Positions 18,405 through 29,535 of a DNA stretch of 64,000 nt are shown in pieces (the stretch's first letter is position 1; each line of letters begins with the position of its first letter). The position numbers and the translations under genes were made by a program. Under the pieces are notes generated by a model that was not told where the DNA came from, ran no database searches, and saw only the letters and a list, made by a program, of their open reading frames with translations. Location: assembly GCA_028583685.1 (NCBI GenBank), contig JAMXIF010001253.1, forward strand, positions 72,921,320-72,985,319, in the 5' to 3' direction. This DNA is from Petaurus breviceps papuanus (Eukaryota; Chordata; Mammalia; Diprotodontia; Petauridae).

Positions 18405-20000
18405 TATATCAATCTGAGTTGGATAAGATTATCCCAAAATTTCTCTGGATAAATTAATAAAATTCTTAGTTTACATTTTTTTAATTAAGGAAGATAATAT
18501 TCTAAGAAATAATACATCATTTTCCTTTCTCAAACTGAATAGATCCCTAAGCCCTTCAGATAATATTTGGATATAAAGACACAGGTTTACTTTTTCATTT
18601 TATAGCAGACTTTTGCCTTCCATTATAGTACATAAATATCTAGAAAATACAGACAGCCAGTGCCATAGGTTGACCCAATTTGGAGTCCAAAGCTAGCTGG
18701 CATGATTTCTCTGTCATACAAAGTCTTCAGAATACTCATATTTTGGACATGCTGACTGGAGAATACTCATCTGCATGCTAAACTGCTAAGACTGTAAAGA
18801 TTCAAATAAATTCAGCAGTCATATACTTAAAGTTATTGTAATCAGAAGCTCTACCAGAATTCCCTTCTTAACACCCCCACCCCCCATTCATTCTTCTTAC
18901 TCTTTTGCTCTAAGATATCAGTTTAGAGGATTCTATTTTATTTTTCTAGAAACTAATAGCAAATGCTTTATTTAATCCAGCTTTTCTTTTTTTTTCTCCT
19001 TTCCTGTCCTGTCCTGACTTCTCCTCTCCTCTCCTCATCTGTCTCTCTCTTTGTCTGCAAACATTGTATTTGACCATTCTCTGTTTTGGATGTTGAGAGG
19101 AAAACCAAAGGGAATATTAAATGGGTATCTTGAAGGAACATAAAAGAAAGAAAAAAGAGGGGAAAATTCATATTTCCTGAATGATTTCTTCTGAGAAGAA
19201 AACAATCTTTTTTTCTACAAAGGGAGAAATGGAGTCTTCCTATGCCTTGATAGTTAGTCTCATTTGTTATTCCAATCTTCTTCCCAAAATTTTCATTGTG
19301 ATGTGAGGGCACAAATGGTATTGGATATAGAATCTTTCATCCACAAAGGGTTTTGTTTAGGTGTTAACAAAACATCTTAACTAACCCACTAACCTTTGGG
19401 GGGAAATGCTGTATTTCTTGAAGTGATTTTCAGAAGCAAGTGCCAGGTCATTTCCTAAGTTACATTATCACTTTAGCAGTTTCTCTTAGATAAGAAAAAA
19501 GGAGGAAGAGGATGAGACCTAGGGATAGGGTGAATTCTGAGGTCAACACCCACTAGAAAAGCAATGTCTGAATACTTTCCTTTCCATCTTTAACTGAGTG
19601 CTTGAAAATAATTCTGTTTCTCATGAGCTTCTATTGCTATACCATAAATCACATTTAGAATATGGTATCTGTAAAGTAAAGGGTTTTCTTTATTATTGTT
19701 GTTATTATTATTAATATTATCATTAATTAGATGAAGGATGGAAAGGGAAAATGTTTTATAAAATAAGAAAATTTAAGGTTAAGTTTTTGACCTTCCAATA
19801 AACCTTTTTTTTTTCATCATGGATACACATTTATTTTTTGTATTAGTGGCATTTTCTTGGTTATGGGGATAGTTTATCCTGGTAGTTTTTCCTCATTTTC
19901 TTTTCACTTCAACAAAAAATAAATCATAGAAGTGTTTTATGTGTTCATTTAGAAAGCAGAGTATAATTAAAAATAGACTTTTATTTTTCATTGGAATGCT
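18405..20000. other. Unique sequence, no gene seen
   Basis: About 1.6 kb without a clear repeat except short CT-rich (18975-19050) and TTATTA (19690-19720) runs. The 114-codon minus-strand frame at 18968-19312 ends in a Lys/Arg/Glu-rich stretch from the CT tract and looks non-coding. Confidence 0.4.
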
Positions 20001-20004
20001 ATTA

Positions 20005-20110
20005 TTATTAATAACCATGTAGCGCCTTCAAGTTTGCAAAGCATTTTACATATGTTATCTCGTTTAAATTTCACAACAACCCTGTGAATGGGTACCTTTA
20101 TATTTTCTTG
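20005..20110 (+). mobile_element. MIR-family fragment
   Basis: AAGTTTGCAAAGCATTTTAC, TATGTTATCTCGTTTAAATT and TCACAACAACCCTGTGAATG are characteristic of the MIR/MIR3 3' half. Confidence 0.8.
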
Positions 20111-20134
20111 TCTCAAAATAATATTAATAATAAC

Positions 20135-20255
20135 AATCTCCCCTCAGTTTCCAGTCAGGTGTCAGAACAAAAAGAGCTTCTATAAATATTTTTTCCATAT
20201 AAGTATACTTTCCTACCTTTGCACTGGTAATTTCATTGGAGTCCATAACCCCAGG
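20135..20255 (-). mobile_element. Short antisense L1 3'-region fragment
   Basis: CCCTCAGTTTCCAGTCAGGT, AAAAAGAGCTTCTATAAATA and CATATAAGTATACTTTCC closely match the longer antisense L1 at about 24680-24765 in this window. Confidence 0.75.
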
Positions 20256-20329
20256 TGAAGAAAACTCCTTCTAATAATATTAATTGATAATTGTTTTGCA
20301 AGAAATATTCTCATAGAGTTACTAGTAAG

Positions 20330-21010
20330 GTATAGTGTTTGGAGAGTTGACTTTAGAATAAGGAAGACCTAGGTTCAAGTTCTTCCACTTATAGTCAAGT
20401 TTAGTGCCCCAAGGCAAGTCACTTAACAGCTCTGTACCCCCAGACAACTCTGTGATGGGAATGCAAATTTGGAAGATCTTCCCTGCCCCTAGGCTAAAGT
20501 GCACCTGAAGCCTGGGGTGGGAGGCTTGTTTTTCAGTAGATACTTCTGGATTGGCCAGTGAGTCAATAAGGTTGTTACATTCTCTGAGCCAGGAGAAGGC
20601 TATATAAGCCCTGATGTGTAGCTTTGTTTTGGGGCTCACTTTGAGAAGTGTTCTGTGATTTGATATGGATTCTGGGAAGCCGTTGTCCTGAGCCCCCCGG
20701 CTTTGAAAAAACCCAGATGTTGAAACCCAGATGTTGACTGGGTATGGATGTAATGGTCAGACAGTTTGAAATCTGTCTACTAGATCTGTTTCTGTCTTGA
20801 TAATTCTGTCTGTGTACTTTGAAGTTCGGGGTGCTGACCTTTTCCCCTGAACAAGGTAAATGATATATGTCTGACTGATTAAAGTAAGCTTGTTAACCCA
20901 TTTTGAGTTGCTTTCCTTTAACAAAGCAGATCTAAGAACCTGTGTTGGCAGCAAACCCTGAGGATGCTTGGGATGCTTGCTGCTACAAACTCTCTAGTAA
21001 ATTCTATTAT
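20330..21010 (+). mobile_element. MIR/CORE-type SINE split by a solo LTR
   Basis: The left piece (20330-20450) reads AATAAGGAAGACCTAGGTTC ... GGCAAGTCACTTAACAGC. The right piece (from 20988) continues AACTCTCTAGTAAATTC. The LTR sits at a point where the two halves join after removing one copy of the 5-bp duplication. Confidence 0.7.
20451..20987 (+). mobile_element. Solo LTR of an endogenous retrovirus (537 bp)
   Basis: The unit starts TGTGATGG and ends TGCTACA (the TG...CA form) and is flanked by perfect 5-bp duplications AACTC (20446-20450 and 20988-20992). It has a TATA box (TATATAA, 20601-20607) and a downstream poly(A)-type ATTAAA (20878-20883), giving an LTR-like order on the plus strand. 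No internal retroviral region adjoins it, so it is a solo LTR left by recombination. The 5-bp duplication is typical of ERV3/ERVL-like families, but the family was not identified. It is younger than the SINE it splits. Confidence 0.85.
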
Positions 21011-21024
21011 TCCCAAATAGTGCT

Positions 21025-21320
21025 CCCAGAGGAAAGATCTCCTGTACCAGGTGGCATTTGAGATGAGTCTTGAAGGAAGTCAGGGAAAGTAAAAGGCAGA
21101 GGTGAGAGGACAGATCATTCTAAGCATGGGTGGACAGTTAGTACAAAAACAAAAATATGAGATGAATTTTCATGTTTGAGTAGTTTCTAATTAGGTCAGC
21201 GTGATTAGATGTAAAATATATGGAGTACAATAAAGTATGAGAAGACCAGAAACACAGAGAAAGGTCCCAGTTTTAAATTCCTAACAGAAGACTTTATATT
21301 TGATTTGAATGCAACCTTTG
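21025..21320 (-). mobile_element. L2/L3-type LINE fragment
   Basis: GAGATGAGTCTTGAAGGAAG, GGCAGAGGTGAGAGGACAG and TTTATATTTGATTTGAATGC match the antisense of the ORF2 C-terminal region of the L2/L3 family seen at 50110. Confidence 0.65.
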
Positions 21321-21324
21321 CCTC

Positions 21325-22140
21325 AAAGGGCCAGTTGCATGGGACAATCTTCTCATTGGTGGAGATTGATTACTCAATGTTTCACACCCATTTGAGGGGT
21401 AGATGGAATTTATGAAAGCAGAAAGCATGGAAGAGAGATACTTGGTCCTTCTGGCTTCCAGCTTCAAGAGAGAAGATATGCCATTCCAACCTCTCTTCAG
21501 GTTACTGAAGAGAAAGAAAGACTCTGGGGAGAAGCTGACATGAGAAATCTGGATATTACGTCCCTATCACTCACTTCACTAGAGACTTAGAGACTTCTTG
21601 GGATTCTCTCTCTCTATCTGTCTCTCTTTCTCCCTCTTTCTGTCTCTCTGCTTCTCTCTCTCTCCCCTTCTTGTTTGATTTATATGCTCCTATGCATATT
21701 TTCCCTGATTTCTGTTTTGCTATCTACTTGGATAAGTGAGTTTATTTGCTATTTACTATGGCAGGAAAGTGGTCAAGCCTTCCATGTAGAACTCGAGGCA
21801 CTCCTTTCCCATTAAGAATTAATGATCAGGAGCTTAGCTTGAACCAAAAAACTACTTACCCAGACTAATTACTTAAAGAAAGTGGATAGAAATATAGATA
21901 TAATTCTAGCCCAGTATCCCTTCTCTCCGCAGATAGCAGAGTGGCCAGTCTCTGGCCTCAACCTCCTGCTTTTCCTCCAGTTAGGAATAGAAGTCTTGTT
22001 TAGAGAATAATGTGGGGAAAGAGATACTAGAAATGTTGATTCTTGCCTATTTGCAAGCCACATCTAGACAGACCCATGTGAACATGCCTAACTTACCTGG
22101 ATTAAAAAAAACAGTACCCCAGTGCCATTCTACAGCCCTT
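21325..22140. other. Unique sequence with a (CT)n tract
   Basis: Contains CTCTCTCTATCTGTCTCTCT-type repeats at 21606-21665. Otherwise no repeat or gene recognised. Confidence 0.45.
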
Positions 22141-22144
22141 TGTA

Positions 22145-22665
22145 TGATGAATCAATCATTTGATTTGTATTTATTAAATACCTGTTATGTGCCAGGCACT
22201 GAGTAAGTGATGGAAAAGGAGGCAAAAGACAGTCTTTGCCTTCAAGCAGTTTACAATCTAAAGAGAGAAATAACATGCAAGCAACTATATACAAACAAGC
22301 TGTATACGGGATAAATAGAAAATAATTATCAGAGAGAAACTACCAAAATTAAGAGGGATTAGGAGAAGCTTCTTGTAAGAGAAGGCATTTTAGTTAAAGG
22401 AAGTCAGGGAAGTCAGTAGGTGAATCTGAGGGAGAGCCCTGTAGGCTTGGGGAACAGCCAGAAAGAATGCCAGGAGTCCAGAGATATGAGCTAGGAAATT
22501 ATTACAGCTCATTTATCAGGAGGTGGATGACATGGTTAAACCTACAGTTAAGAAAAATCACCTTGGCATCTGAGTGAAGAATAGATTGGAGTGGAGTGCG
22601 GCTAGAAGCAGAGAGACCAATTAGATTATATAAGCAGTAATTCTGATGGTTACATTTAAAGGATT
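22145..22665 (-). mobile_element. L2/L3-type LINE, 3' portion
   Basis: The plus strand reads TATTTATTAAATACCTGTTA / TGTGCCAGGCACTGAGTAAG, then GGCAAAAGACAGTCTTTGCC, AACATGCAAGCAACTATATA, GAGAAGCTTCTTGTAAGAG and AAAATCACCTTGGCATCTGA. This is the order expected for the reversed 3' end and ORF2 C-terminus of a CR1-clade LINE (L2/L3). Confidence 0.8.
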
Positions 22666-22669
22666 GTTA

Positions 22670-23920
22670 AGCATCACAGAAGATTTCTTTGTCTTAAGAC
22701 AGTACTATACAATTTTCTTCTTATTTTGATATCTTATTTTGATATCTTATCCTAGATAAAGGAGACAAAGGGGAAGATTCTAAGCCTCCTTTTCTGTTAC
22801 ATTATTCTAAGTGAAGGGTTCGAGTTCCAATTCTTTTTATGCTTTCAAATAATAGAACAAAGAACTCTGTACCCACTCAGGAGTGTGACAATTGTGCGCC
22901 TGCTTATGTTGGGAAACTCTGACTGGTAATTCTGCGACAATGGAAAAATTGGAAGGAAGAAAGGATTCAAGCTGAAGAAAGAGGAGAAAAAACCTATGAA
23001 GAAGGAGATGTGAAGATGTAAAAGCTTCTGGAATCATGAAAGTCAGAAATTTGAATTTGGAAAGGAGAAATTTATAAGGACTTCAGGAAGAGTAGAAACA
23101 ATTCCATTGAGGAAAGAGAAGCAACTGCAATGCCAAGGAAAAGTGGGAGTTTTATGTCATTATGAATATGGATATGCATGGACCACTCAAATCAATTTAG
23201 ATTTTTAAAAAGATATGCCCAGAAGACAAAAGCAAAAGGCGTGCAATGGAGGAAAAATAGAAATGTGACACAGTCCAGCATAAGTAGTATCAGGGGGATA
23301 ATGAACTGAGGTGGTAAAGGACAATAAAAAAGGTTTTAAAAACTATATTGGGAGGAAGAGTATAATCAAGGGTAGAATAGGACTGCTCCTTGAGGGGACT
23401 GGGAAGATGAAAACTGACAACAGACAGAAGGTAAACCTGCTTGATATTGATTTTCCTTTTGTATTCTATACACCATGGAAACTGACCTTTGCATTGGAAA
23501 TAATAGCACAAAAGCGGTTAATAAGATTGCTACCCAAGACAGGTATGAAGACAGTAAATGAGTCCATAGTTATTTCTGGTGTATTCAAGTTCTTGGTCTA
23601 AATGAATTATATCCTCAGGTATATTATATACATAAATATATAATATATAAAATAAATATATGCAGTTATATGTGTGTATGTACAGTCACACACACATACA
23701 TCTTTAGTCTCATATATATGTATTCACCTACAGTCTCCAAATGCAAATTCTGACTTTCACAATTCAAAAAGTCTTTATATCTCCTTCTTCACTTCTCTTT
23801 CTTCAGCTTGAATCCTTCCTGTATTATATGTTTGCTAAGATATTGTCAATAATATTTGAAAGATGAAAAATGAATGTTGTTCCAGTTTTCCAAAAAGGGA
23901 ATGAAATAGTTTAGTAACTG
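22670..23920. other. Unique sequence, no gene seen
   Basis: A 1.25-kb stretch with no clear repeat apart from AT/TG-rich simple sequence at 23620-23710. The open frames at 22837-23037, 23290-23511 and 23311-23601 show no known family features. Confidence 0.4.
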
Positions 23921-24235
23921 TTGACCAGGGGCCTTGGTTTCAATTCTTGGGAAAATTCTAGAATGGATAATTGGATAGCTAGTTAGTAACTAGCTAGAAG
24001 AGGAGCATTGCATCAAGAACAAGTCAAAGTAGATTAACCTTATTTCCTTGTTTGACAGAGTAGAGCAGAGGAATGCTTTGGAAATAGTTTACCTAGAATT
24101 TATTAAAATATATTATACTCTTCTTGTGGAAAAGATGGAAAATTATGGACTAGGTGACAATACAATTAGATGGATTTGAAACTGGTTGCATCTCCTGACT
24201 CAAAGTGAAGTCATTGTTTCAACATCAACTTGTTA

Positions 24236-24800
24236 TTTTATTCTTAAATTTTAATTTAATCTTTTCAATTAACAAAAGTCCATGTTCTTTTCCTTCCATT
24301 TCCCTCCCATTAAAAAAAAAGCTTATTACAAACATACTTAGTCAAGCAAAACAAATCCAACATTGGTCATGAAAGCCCCCAAACACTTCATTCTGCATCC
24401 TGGGTCCACCACTTCTCTCTTAGGAGGTAGTTACCATGCCTCATCATCAGTACCCTGGAATCATGACTGATCATTGCTTTGATCAATGTTCTTAAGTGTT
24501 TCAAAGCTGTTTGTCTTTATAAAAACATTTTTCTCCTAGTTTTGATCACTTTTCTCTGTCAGCTCATACAAATCTTCCCAGATTTTTCTGAAACCATTCT
24601 TTTAATCATATCTTAGAGAACAATAGCATTCCATTATATTCATATGACATAATTTGTTCATCCATTCCCCAATTGATGAACGCCCCCTCAGTTTCCAGTT
24701 AGGTGCCACCACAAAAAGAGCTTCTATAAATATTTTTTTGCATATAAGTACACTTTTCCTATTTCTTTCATCTCTTTGGAATAGAGACCTGGTATTGCTA
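24236..24800 (-). mobile_element. Antisense L1 3' region, inserted in L3/CR1
   Basis: The plus strand shows the reversed L1 3' terminus (TTCTTAAATTTTAATTTAAT) through CCATTCCCCAATTGATGAAC, CAGTTTCCAGTTAGGTGCCA and AAAAAGAGCTTCTATAAATA. It is 5'-truncated. Confidence 0.85.
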
Positions 24801-24804
24801 TTTT

Positions 24805-25020
24805 TCTTAATAGTATTTTATTTTTCCAATTACATGTAAAGTTAGTTTTCAAAATTCATTTCTGTAAGATTTTGAGTTCCAAATTTTTCTCTTTCCTCCC
24901 TCTCTCCTTCCTCCCTAAGACAGCATGCAATCTGATATAGGTTATACATGTACAATCATGTTAAACATATTTCTATATTAGCCATGTTGTGAAAGAAGAA
25001 TCAGAACCAAAGGGGAAAAT
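24805..25020 (-). mobile_element. Younger antisense L1 3' end
   Basis: ATTTTATTTTTCCAATTACAT ... TAAGATTTTGAGTTCCAAAT ... ACAGCATGCAATCTGATATAG and TTATACATGTACAATCATGTT is the reversed 3'UTR end of a marsupial L1. It lies directly at the 5' edge of the preceding L1, inside the L3/CR1 element. Confidence 0.85.
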
Positions 25021-25329
25021 CATGAAAAATAACACCAATGGATGGAAACTGAACAGTGTCTTATTTAGACAATTTAGTATTCCTGACAATCAGAGCCATT
25101 CAAAAGTGGAATGGGCTTCCTTGTAAGGAAGTGAATTCTTCCTCAGTGAGGTCTTCAAGCAGAAGCTGTATGACCCCTTATTTGTTATATTTGAGAGAGG
25201 AATTTTCTTTTTTTGGTTTGGATTAGATGACTGCTGAAGCTTCTTTCACCTCTTAAGTTCTGTGACACTGTGGTATAAACTCAAATATAAATTATATATC
25301 AAACAAAGCAATTTGGGAAGGGGTAGTGC

Positions 25330-25540
25330 TTAAAATTTGTTGAGTCTAGAAAGACCTCTTATAGAAGGTGATATTTAAACTAAACTTTAAAGGGAGTAGA
25401 ATTGAGGAAGGAAGGCATTCCAGTTATGGGGGACAGCTTGAGCAAAGGTTTGGAGAGAGGATATAAAAAAGCAAGAGGATCAGTTTGTCAGAGATGATGG
25501 AGAATATTTGGATGAGTCATGTGAAGTCACCCAGAATTAA
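25330..25540 (-). mobile_element. L2/L3-type LINE fragment
   Basis: TTTAAACTAAACTTTAAAGG, GAGGAAGGAAGGCATTCCAG and GACAGCTTGAGCAAAGGTTT are antisense ORF2 C-terminal L2/L3 sequence. Confidence 0.7.
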
Positions 25541-25544
25541 AGAA

Positions 25545-25850
25545 AGGAAAGCTTAATGTCAAGAGTTGTAAAAAACCAACAGAAGAGGTTGTATTTTGTC
25601 CCAGATGCAACCACTGAAGCATCTGTGGTACTGACTTCCACTTTTTTGAAAACTGTTACTTTAATGTTAACAAAAACCTTCATTTTTGAAGTAAATGGAT
25701 GCATCTTCCTAGTTCCAAGAGAACCATCTTTTTGCCAAAAACAAGTAGAGCAAGTCTTTGATGAAGCTATCTATCCTTATTAATGCTCTGAGGATCTGCT
25801 TCACCCTTAATTCACTCCCTATATCAGATGTAAAGAAATGAAAGAAGTTT
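25545..25850. other. Unique sequence, no gene seen
   Basis: The 75-codon plus-strand frame at 25556-25783 (with KTVTLMLTKTFIFEVNGCIF) has no family resemblance or flanking gene structure. Confidence 0.35.
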
Positions 25851-25854
25851 TAGA

Positions 25855-26025
25855 ATAATAGATCATGGACCTAGAGCTGAAAGGTCCTCAGAGTCCATCT
25901 AGACCAACACCTTCATTTTGCAGATGAGGAGACAGTCACAGGAAGGTTAAGTGACTTGCCTAAGATCATGTAAGTGGTAAATGTCAGAGGTGGGATTTCA
26001 ACCCAAGTCTTTGATTGCCTTTGTT
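25855..26025 (+). mobile_element. Old MIR-related repeat, near full length
   Basis: ACCTAGAGCTGAAAGGTCCT, TTTTGCAGATGAGGAGACAG, GGTTAAGTGACTTGCCTAAG and GGTGGGATTTCAACCCAAGT. Confidence 0.8.
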
Positions 26026-26029
26026 CAAA

Positions 26030-27545
26030 AGTAAAGGCAGATACATGTGTTTGTAATTTCATGCTTCAGAAGGGGAATTGATTATGTGTCCCAGTTCAAC
26101 ATTTGTTTGTATGAAAGGTCATAAAACCCAGGAAAACACAAATACCACATGGACCACTAATAATTAAAGAAAGACCCATATTCAGTGATAAAGCTAAATT
26201 ACCCTCCAACAATGTGGCTACATTTTTCCTTTTTTACTTATTCATTCATTCAACATTCATTAAGTTCCAAATATATTATATATTTACAATAGACTGCTCT
26301 AAATACACATATAATTAAGATATGGTCCCTACCCTTATGGAGCTTACACTCTAGTAAGAGACTGGGAGATGAACTCACTGAGTCAGATGCATAAAGGAAA
26401 CCTGACCCAACACCTGAACCCTGGAATACTTGATTTATGTTTAAGAGAAAATGAGATTTCCTCTTTCAAGGTTATGGTCCATGTGACTGGGAATTCTTTC
26501 CTTTGAAATGTTTAACTAAGATAAGCCCTTCAATAGCAGCCTGCATTCCATTTTCCCAGGAAAATATTCCCTAAGAAATGAATGAATCAGTTGTCTTTTA
26601 CTAAATATTTATTTAAACAAAGTCCTGCCTCCATTTCTTCCTCTTTAACCTGTCATTTTTCTCTCAATTTTAATGAATCCAATCTGGATGGGGACTAAAG
26701 CAAAAGTTTAAATGAAAATAAACAGATCCAAGGAGAACTGAACCTGCATTTGCTCTGGGTCCCTTTGAGTGAAGTCCTTGATACCTTCAAGCTAGAATAC
26801 CAATATATCTTTGAGCAATCTCCAGTTGGGATAATTTGCCATGACATCCTTTTGCATTGACCTGAGTCTTGTGCTTCCTTGTGTTTATTTTTTTCTTCTT
26901 TTGAAATCCTTGATTATATCTCAGGCCCACTCAGGGTAATGGTGCTGCTGCTTAGGAAACCAGAGGAAGGTGACAGTGGTGGTAAGAGAAGCCTGCTAAT
27001 TGTTCCTCCCTGAATACCCTGACAAAATTTAAATGAACATCTGTTTGAAGAATAGAGCTATTAAATCGAATGTTCTACACCGACAATGTGCCAGGCAGAA
27101 TAGATGTACAAATAATGCTGTGAAATTGTTTAATTAACTCATAAAAGAGGAAGCCTCTGTCAAGGAAATGTATGTGGTACACTCAGGAGGTATTTGACAG
27201 TTTTGAATAGCAGATGTGATCATGATTACGATTATTTTAGTAAATTGAACCAAATTTACTATTTCTGTTGTTAAATAAGATGGTAGATATCATGAACCCT
27301 TAGAACAGAAGATAAACCTTTGTGCATAACTAGCTCATGAAAATGAGGCTTTTTTGCCTGTAGCTTCAGCATTGTTATTCCCAACTTTCTAATGGAATTT
27401 TTCTTTTGTAAACACAATAGCAGTTTGTAAGTATATGCAGTATGATTATAAAGCCATAAGCCTGCTTGGTATACAGCTGATGGAAAATAGTATCATTATG
27501 TTAAAGATACTACATAGTACCATGTAGATATTTCACAATTCAGTT
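26030..27545. other. Mostly unique sequence with one L2/L3 scrap
   Basis: 26245-26370 (TTATTCATTCATTCAACATTC ... CCCTACCCTTATGGAGCTTAC) is a probable L2/L3 3'-end scrap. The remainder has no recognisable repeat. 27000-27230 is AT-rich with motifs such as TGTTTAATTAACTCAT and could be a conserved non-coding element; this is inference only. Confidence 0.4.
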
Positions 27546-27552
27546 CAATTCA

Positions 27553-27735
27553 GGAGAGGCAGTTTGAGTCAGTGATTAAAAAGAGCACTGGTTTTCGATG
27601 CAGAGAACCTGGGTCCAAATCCTGGTTCTGATACCTTTGTCACCTTGGGCAAATCACCTAACCTCTATGGGTCTCATTTTCTTCATTTGTAAAACAAAAT
27701 TGGACTAGGTCTCTAATGCTCTAAATTTATAATCC
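27553..27735 (+). mobile_element. MIR/CORE-type SINE
   Basis: AGGCAGTTTGAGTCAGTGAT, AACCTGGGTCCAAATCCTGG, CACCTTGGGCAAATCACCTA and CATTTGTAAAACAAAATTGG. Confidence 0.85.
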
Positions 27736-27744
27736 TATATTTTA

Positions 27745-27885
27745 ATAAGAATTTCTTTTTAAATAAGCATTTCCTATGTGCTTGACATACTTGAAAATTT
27801 GCCACATGTTGGGGAGACAATGACAAAAACAAAATGGTCTCTGCCCTCAAAGAAATTCAGTTGTGTATACAGAAAGTGGCAAGTA
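27745..27885 (-). mobile_element. L2/L3 3'-end fragment
   Basis: TAAGCATTTCCTATGTGCTT, GTTGGGGAGACAATGACAAA and GGTCTCTGCCCTCAAAGAAA match the reversed 3' end seen at 22150. Confidence 0.65.
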
Positions 27886-27889
27886 GTTC

Positions 27890-28432
27890 CTTAATTTTAT
27901 CTAGGAAGTTCCATCTACTTATACGATGTAGATTACAGGTACCATGGTATGGAGTGAGAATAAGAATTCTTTAGGGTTTTCTGATCCTCTAGAATGAGAC
28001 CAATGTCCTTGGATGAAAAGATGTGGCCCCCGTAATATTTTGTGGCTGATTTGAGTTTGATTCTCTAATTCTAGAAGGTTAGCTTTCACTACCCTCATTC
28101 TGTGCTTCCTCTCCAAAAAGATTCTACAGCTATAGTTCTGTTCCCTCTTCTCTTTCTTCCAGGGCAACCAGAGCAACTTTATCATATTATGATGTCTCTC
28201 CTGATACAACTTTATACAACACTCAGTATGTGTCCCTCCAAAGGAGGAAGAGGGTTAGATAAGTAGAGAAACTAGAAACTTGTATTAACTGTATGACATC
28301 CAATAGAAATGCCACACCTTGTTTAGGACTTCTCACCAACACAAGTAGCTACCTCCCTTTGGGCCATTTAACCATTAATATGTCCCATGATCCCTCCTAG
28401 CTTATATCTTTTTATTTTCTGGATATTTATTA
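27890..28432. other. Unique sequence, no gene seen
   Basis: The minus-strand 96-codon frame at 27919-28209 is not recognisable. Confidence 0.4.
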
Positions 28433-28436
28433 TCAA

Positions 28437-28495
28437 CCACACACACATATACATATACATACATATGTATATGTATATGTGTGTATATCTGTGTC
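28437..28495. repeat. (CA)/(TATG) microsatellite
   Basis: ACACACACATATACATATAC and TGTATATGTGTGTATATCTG. Confidence 0.85.
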
Positions 28496-28502
28496 ATACA
28501 GC

Positions 28503-28705
28503 CTGGAATTAGGGATTTATAAGGTCAGTCTTGGAATCGGGAAGATCTGGGTTTAAATCTTATTTCTTACACCAACAGTATGATCATGAATAAGTCATTT
28601 AACTTCTTGGTGTCTCAGGCAGCTATCTATATGATTTTATCTGAATGAGTGGAGGGAATTTTCACCCTGGGAGTTCTCTATGTCGATGACATCATAGATG
28701 TGGAT
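28503..28705 (+). mobile_element. CORE-SINE/MIR-like SINE with distinctive 3' module
   Basis: TCGGGAAGATCTGGGTTTAA and AATAAGTCATTTAACTTCTT form the tRNA-derived part. GTGGAGGGAATTTTCACCCTG and TATGTCGATGACATCATAG form the 3' module shared with 10905-10955. Confidence 0.75.
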
Positions 28706-28814
28706 AAATATGTACCCACCCACTTTGGAAATGGAAATCTCTTTTTCCATGAGGTCATAAAACTTCTGTTGTTGTACCTGCACAGAGGGCTCACTCATCA
28801 CCTTTTTTTTTTTT

Positions 28815-28928
28815 TTGGTAAATTTTGCTATATTTAATTCCTGGTTAGATCTCGTTTCCCTAAAAATCCCCCTCCCCTTTTTTTTTTTTTTTGCAAAAGT
28901 GGAATCCTTAGGCATTCCATGCTCCCTG
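28815..28928. repeat. Unclassified repeat, copy 1
   Basis: TTTTGCTATATTTAATTCCT, GGTTAGATCTCGTTTCCCTA, AAAAGTGGAATCCTTAGGCA and TTCCATGCTCC. About 90% identical, apart from a poly-T expansion, to 30283-30372. I do not recognise the family. Confidence 0.7.
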
Positions 28929-28929
28929 C

Positions 28930-29530
28930 TTAGTTTTGTTACCCATCTAGCTAAAGCTTATCTGATATTGTCAGGCTAAATCCATGATTGCTTTTAATTT
29001 TTTCCCCCTTTAGTTTGGGATGTTGTGGATATGCCTGTTCAGCACCTTATTTGATAATTACAAAATTATTATATTTTCTGCCTGTTGTTTTATATTATTC
29101 TGATTAACCAAGATAACTGCTGGAAGGAGATTCATTAAACAAATTAGCATGTTTCTCCATGAAACTCAGAATTAGTGTAAACGCCAAGCTTCAGTCTAAT
29201 GAAGCAATTATTTATTTCATCATACTGAAAGGAAAAGACAGCTCACAGGCCTGACACTAACTTCAACGTGCTTTGGATGCAGAAAGGTGGTGACGTCCTT
29301 ATGATTGCTTTTCTGTGGAGGCAAAGTTCTTATCACTTGCTGGGTGCATTGCTTTCATAGTCGGTATCTTTCCTCAGGAATACCCTTGTCAAACACTGGC
29401 TGAGAGACCCTGGGCTAGTCATTCATCTTCTTAATGTCAAAGATAGCTTTTTTAACACTACAAAGAGCAGAGCAAGTGCCAATTTGCAGTGCTGAAAGGA
29501 TTTTCTCATCACAAGTTTCCTAAATTATGT
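28930..29530. other. Unique sequence, no gene seen
   Basis: No repeat recognised. 29095-29290 has mixed, non-repetitive composition (TTCATTAAACAAATTAGCAT; ATGAAGCAATTATTTATTTC) that could mark a conserved regulatory element. Not testable from this sequence alone. Confidence 0.35.
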
Positions 29531-29535
29531 ATATA

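Larger units (their letters stand above)
23925..25285 (+). mobile_element. L3/CR1 LINE with reverse-transcriptase remnant, split by L1
   Basis: About 23925-24235 encodes decayed RT sequence: VYLEFIKIYY, VEKMENYGLGDNTIRWI and NWL correspond to the CR1/L3 block VYLDFSKAFD / DKLERYGLDNSTVRWI / NWL. After antisense L1 sequence (24236-25020) the element resumes at about 25060 as GAGCCATTCAAAAGTGGAAT, GAGGTCTTCAAGCAGAAGCT and TTAGATGACTGCTGAAG, ending TTCTGTGACACTGTGG, the L3/CR1 3' end with its short TTCTGTGA repeats. Confidence 0.85.
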
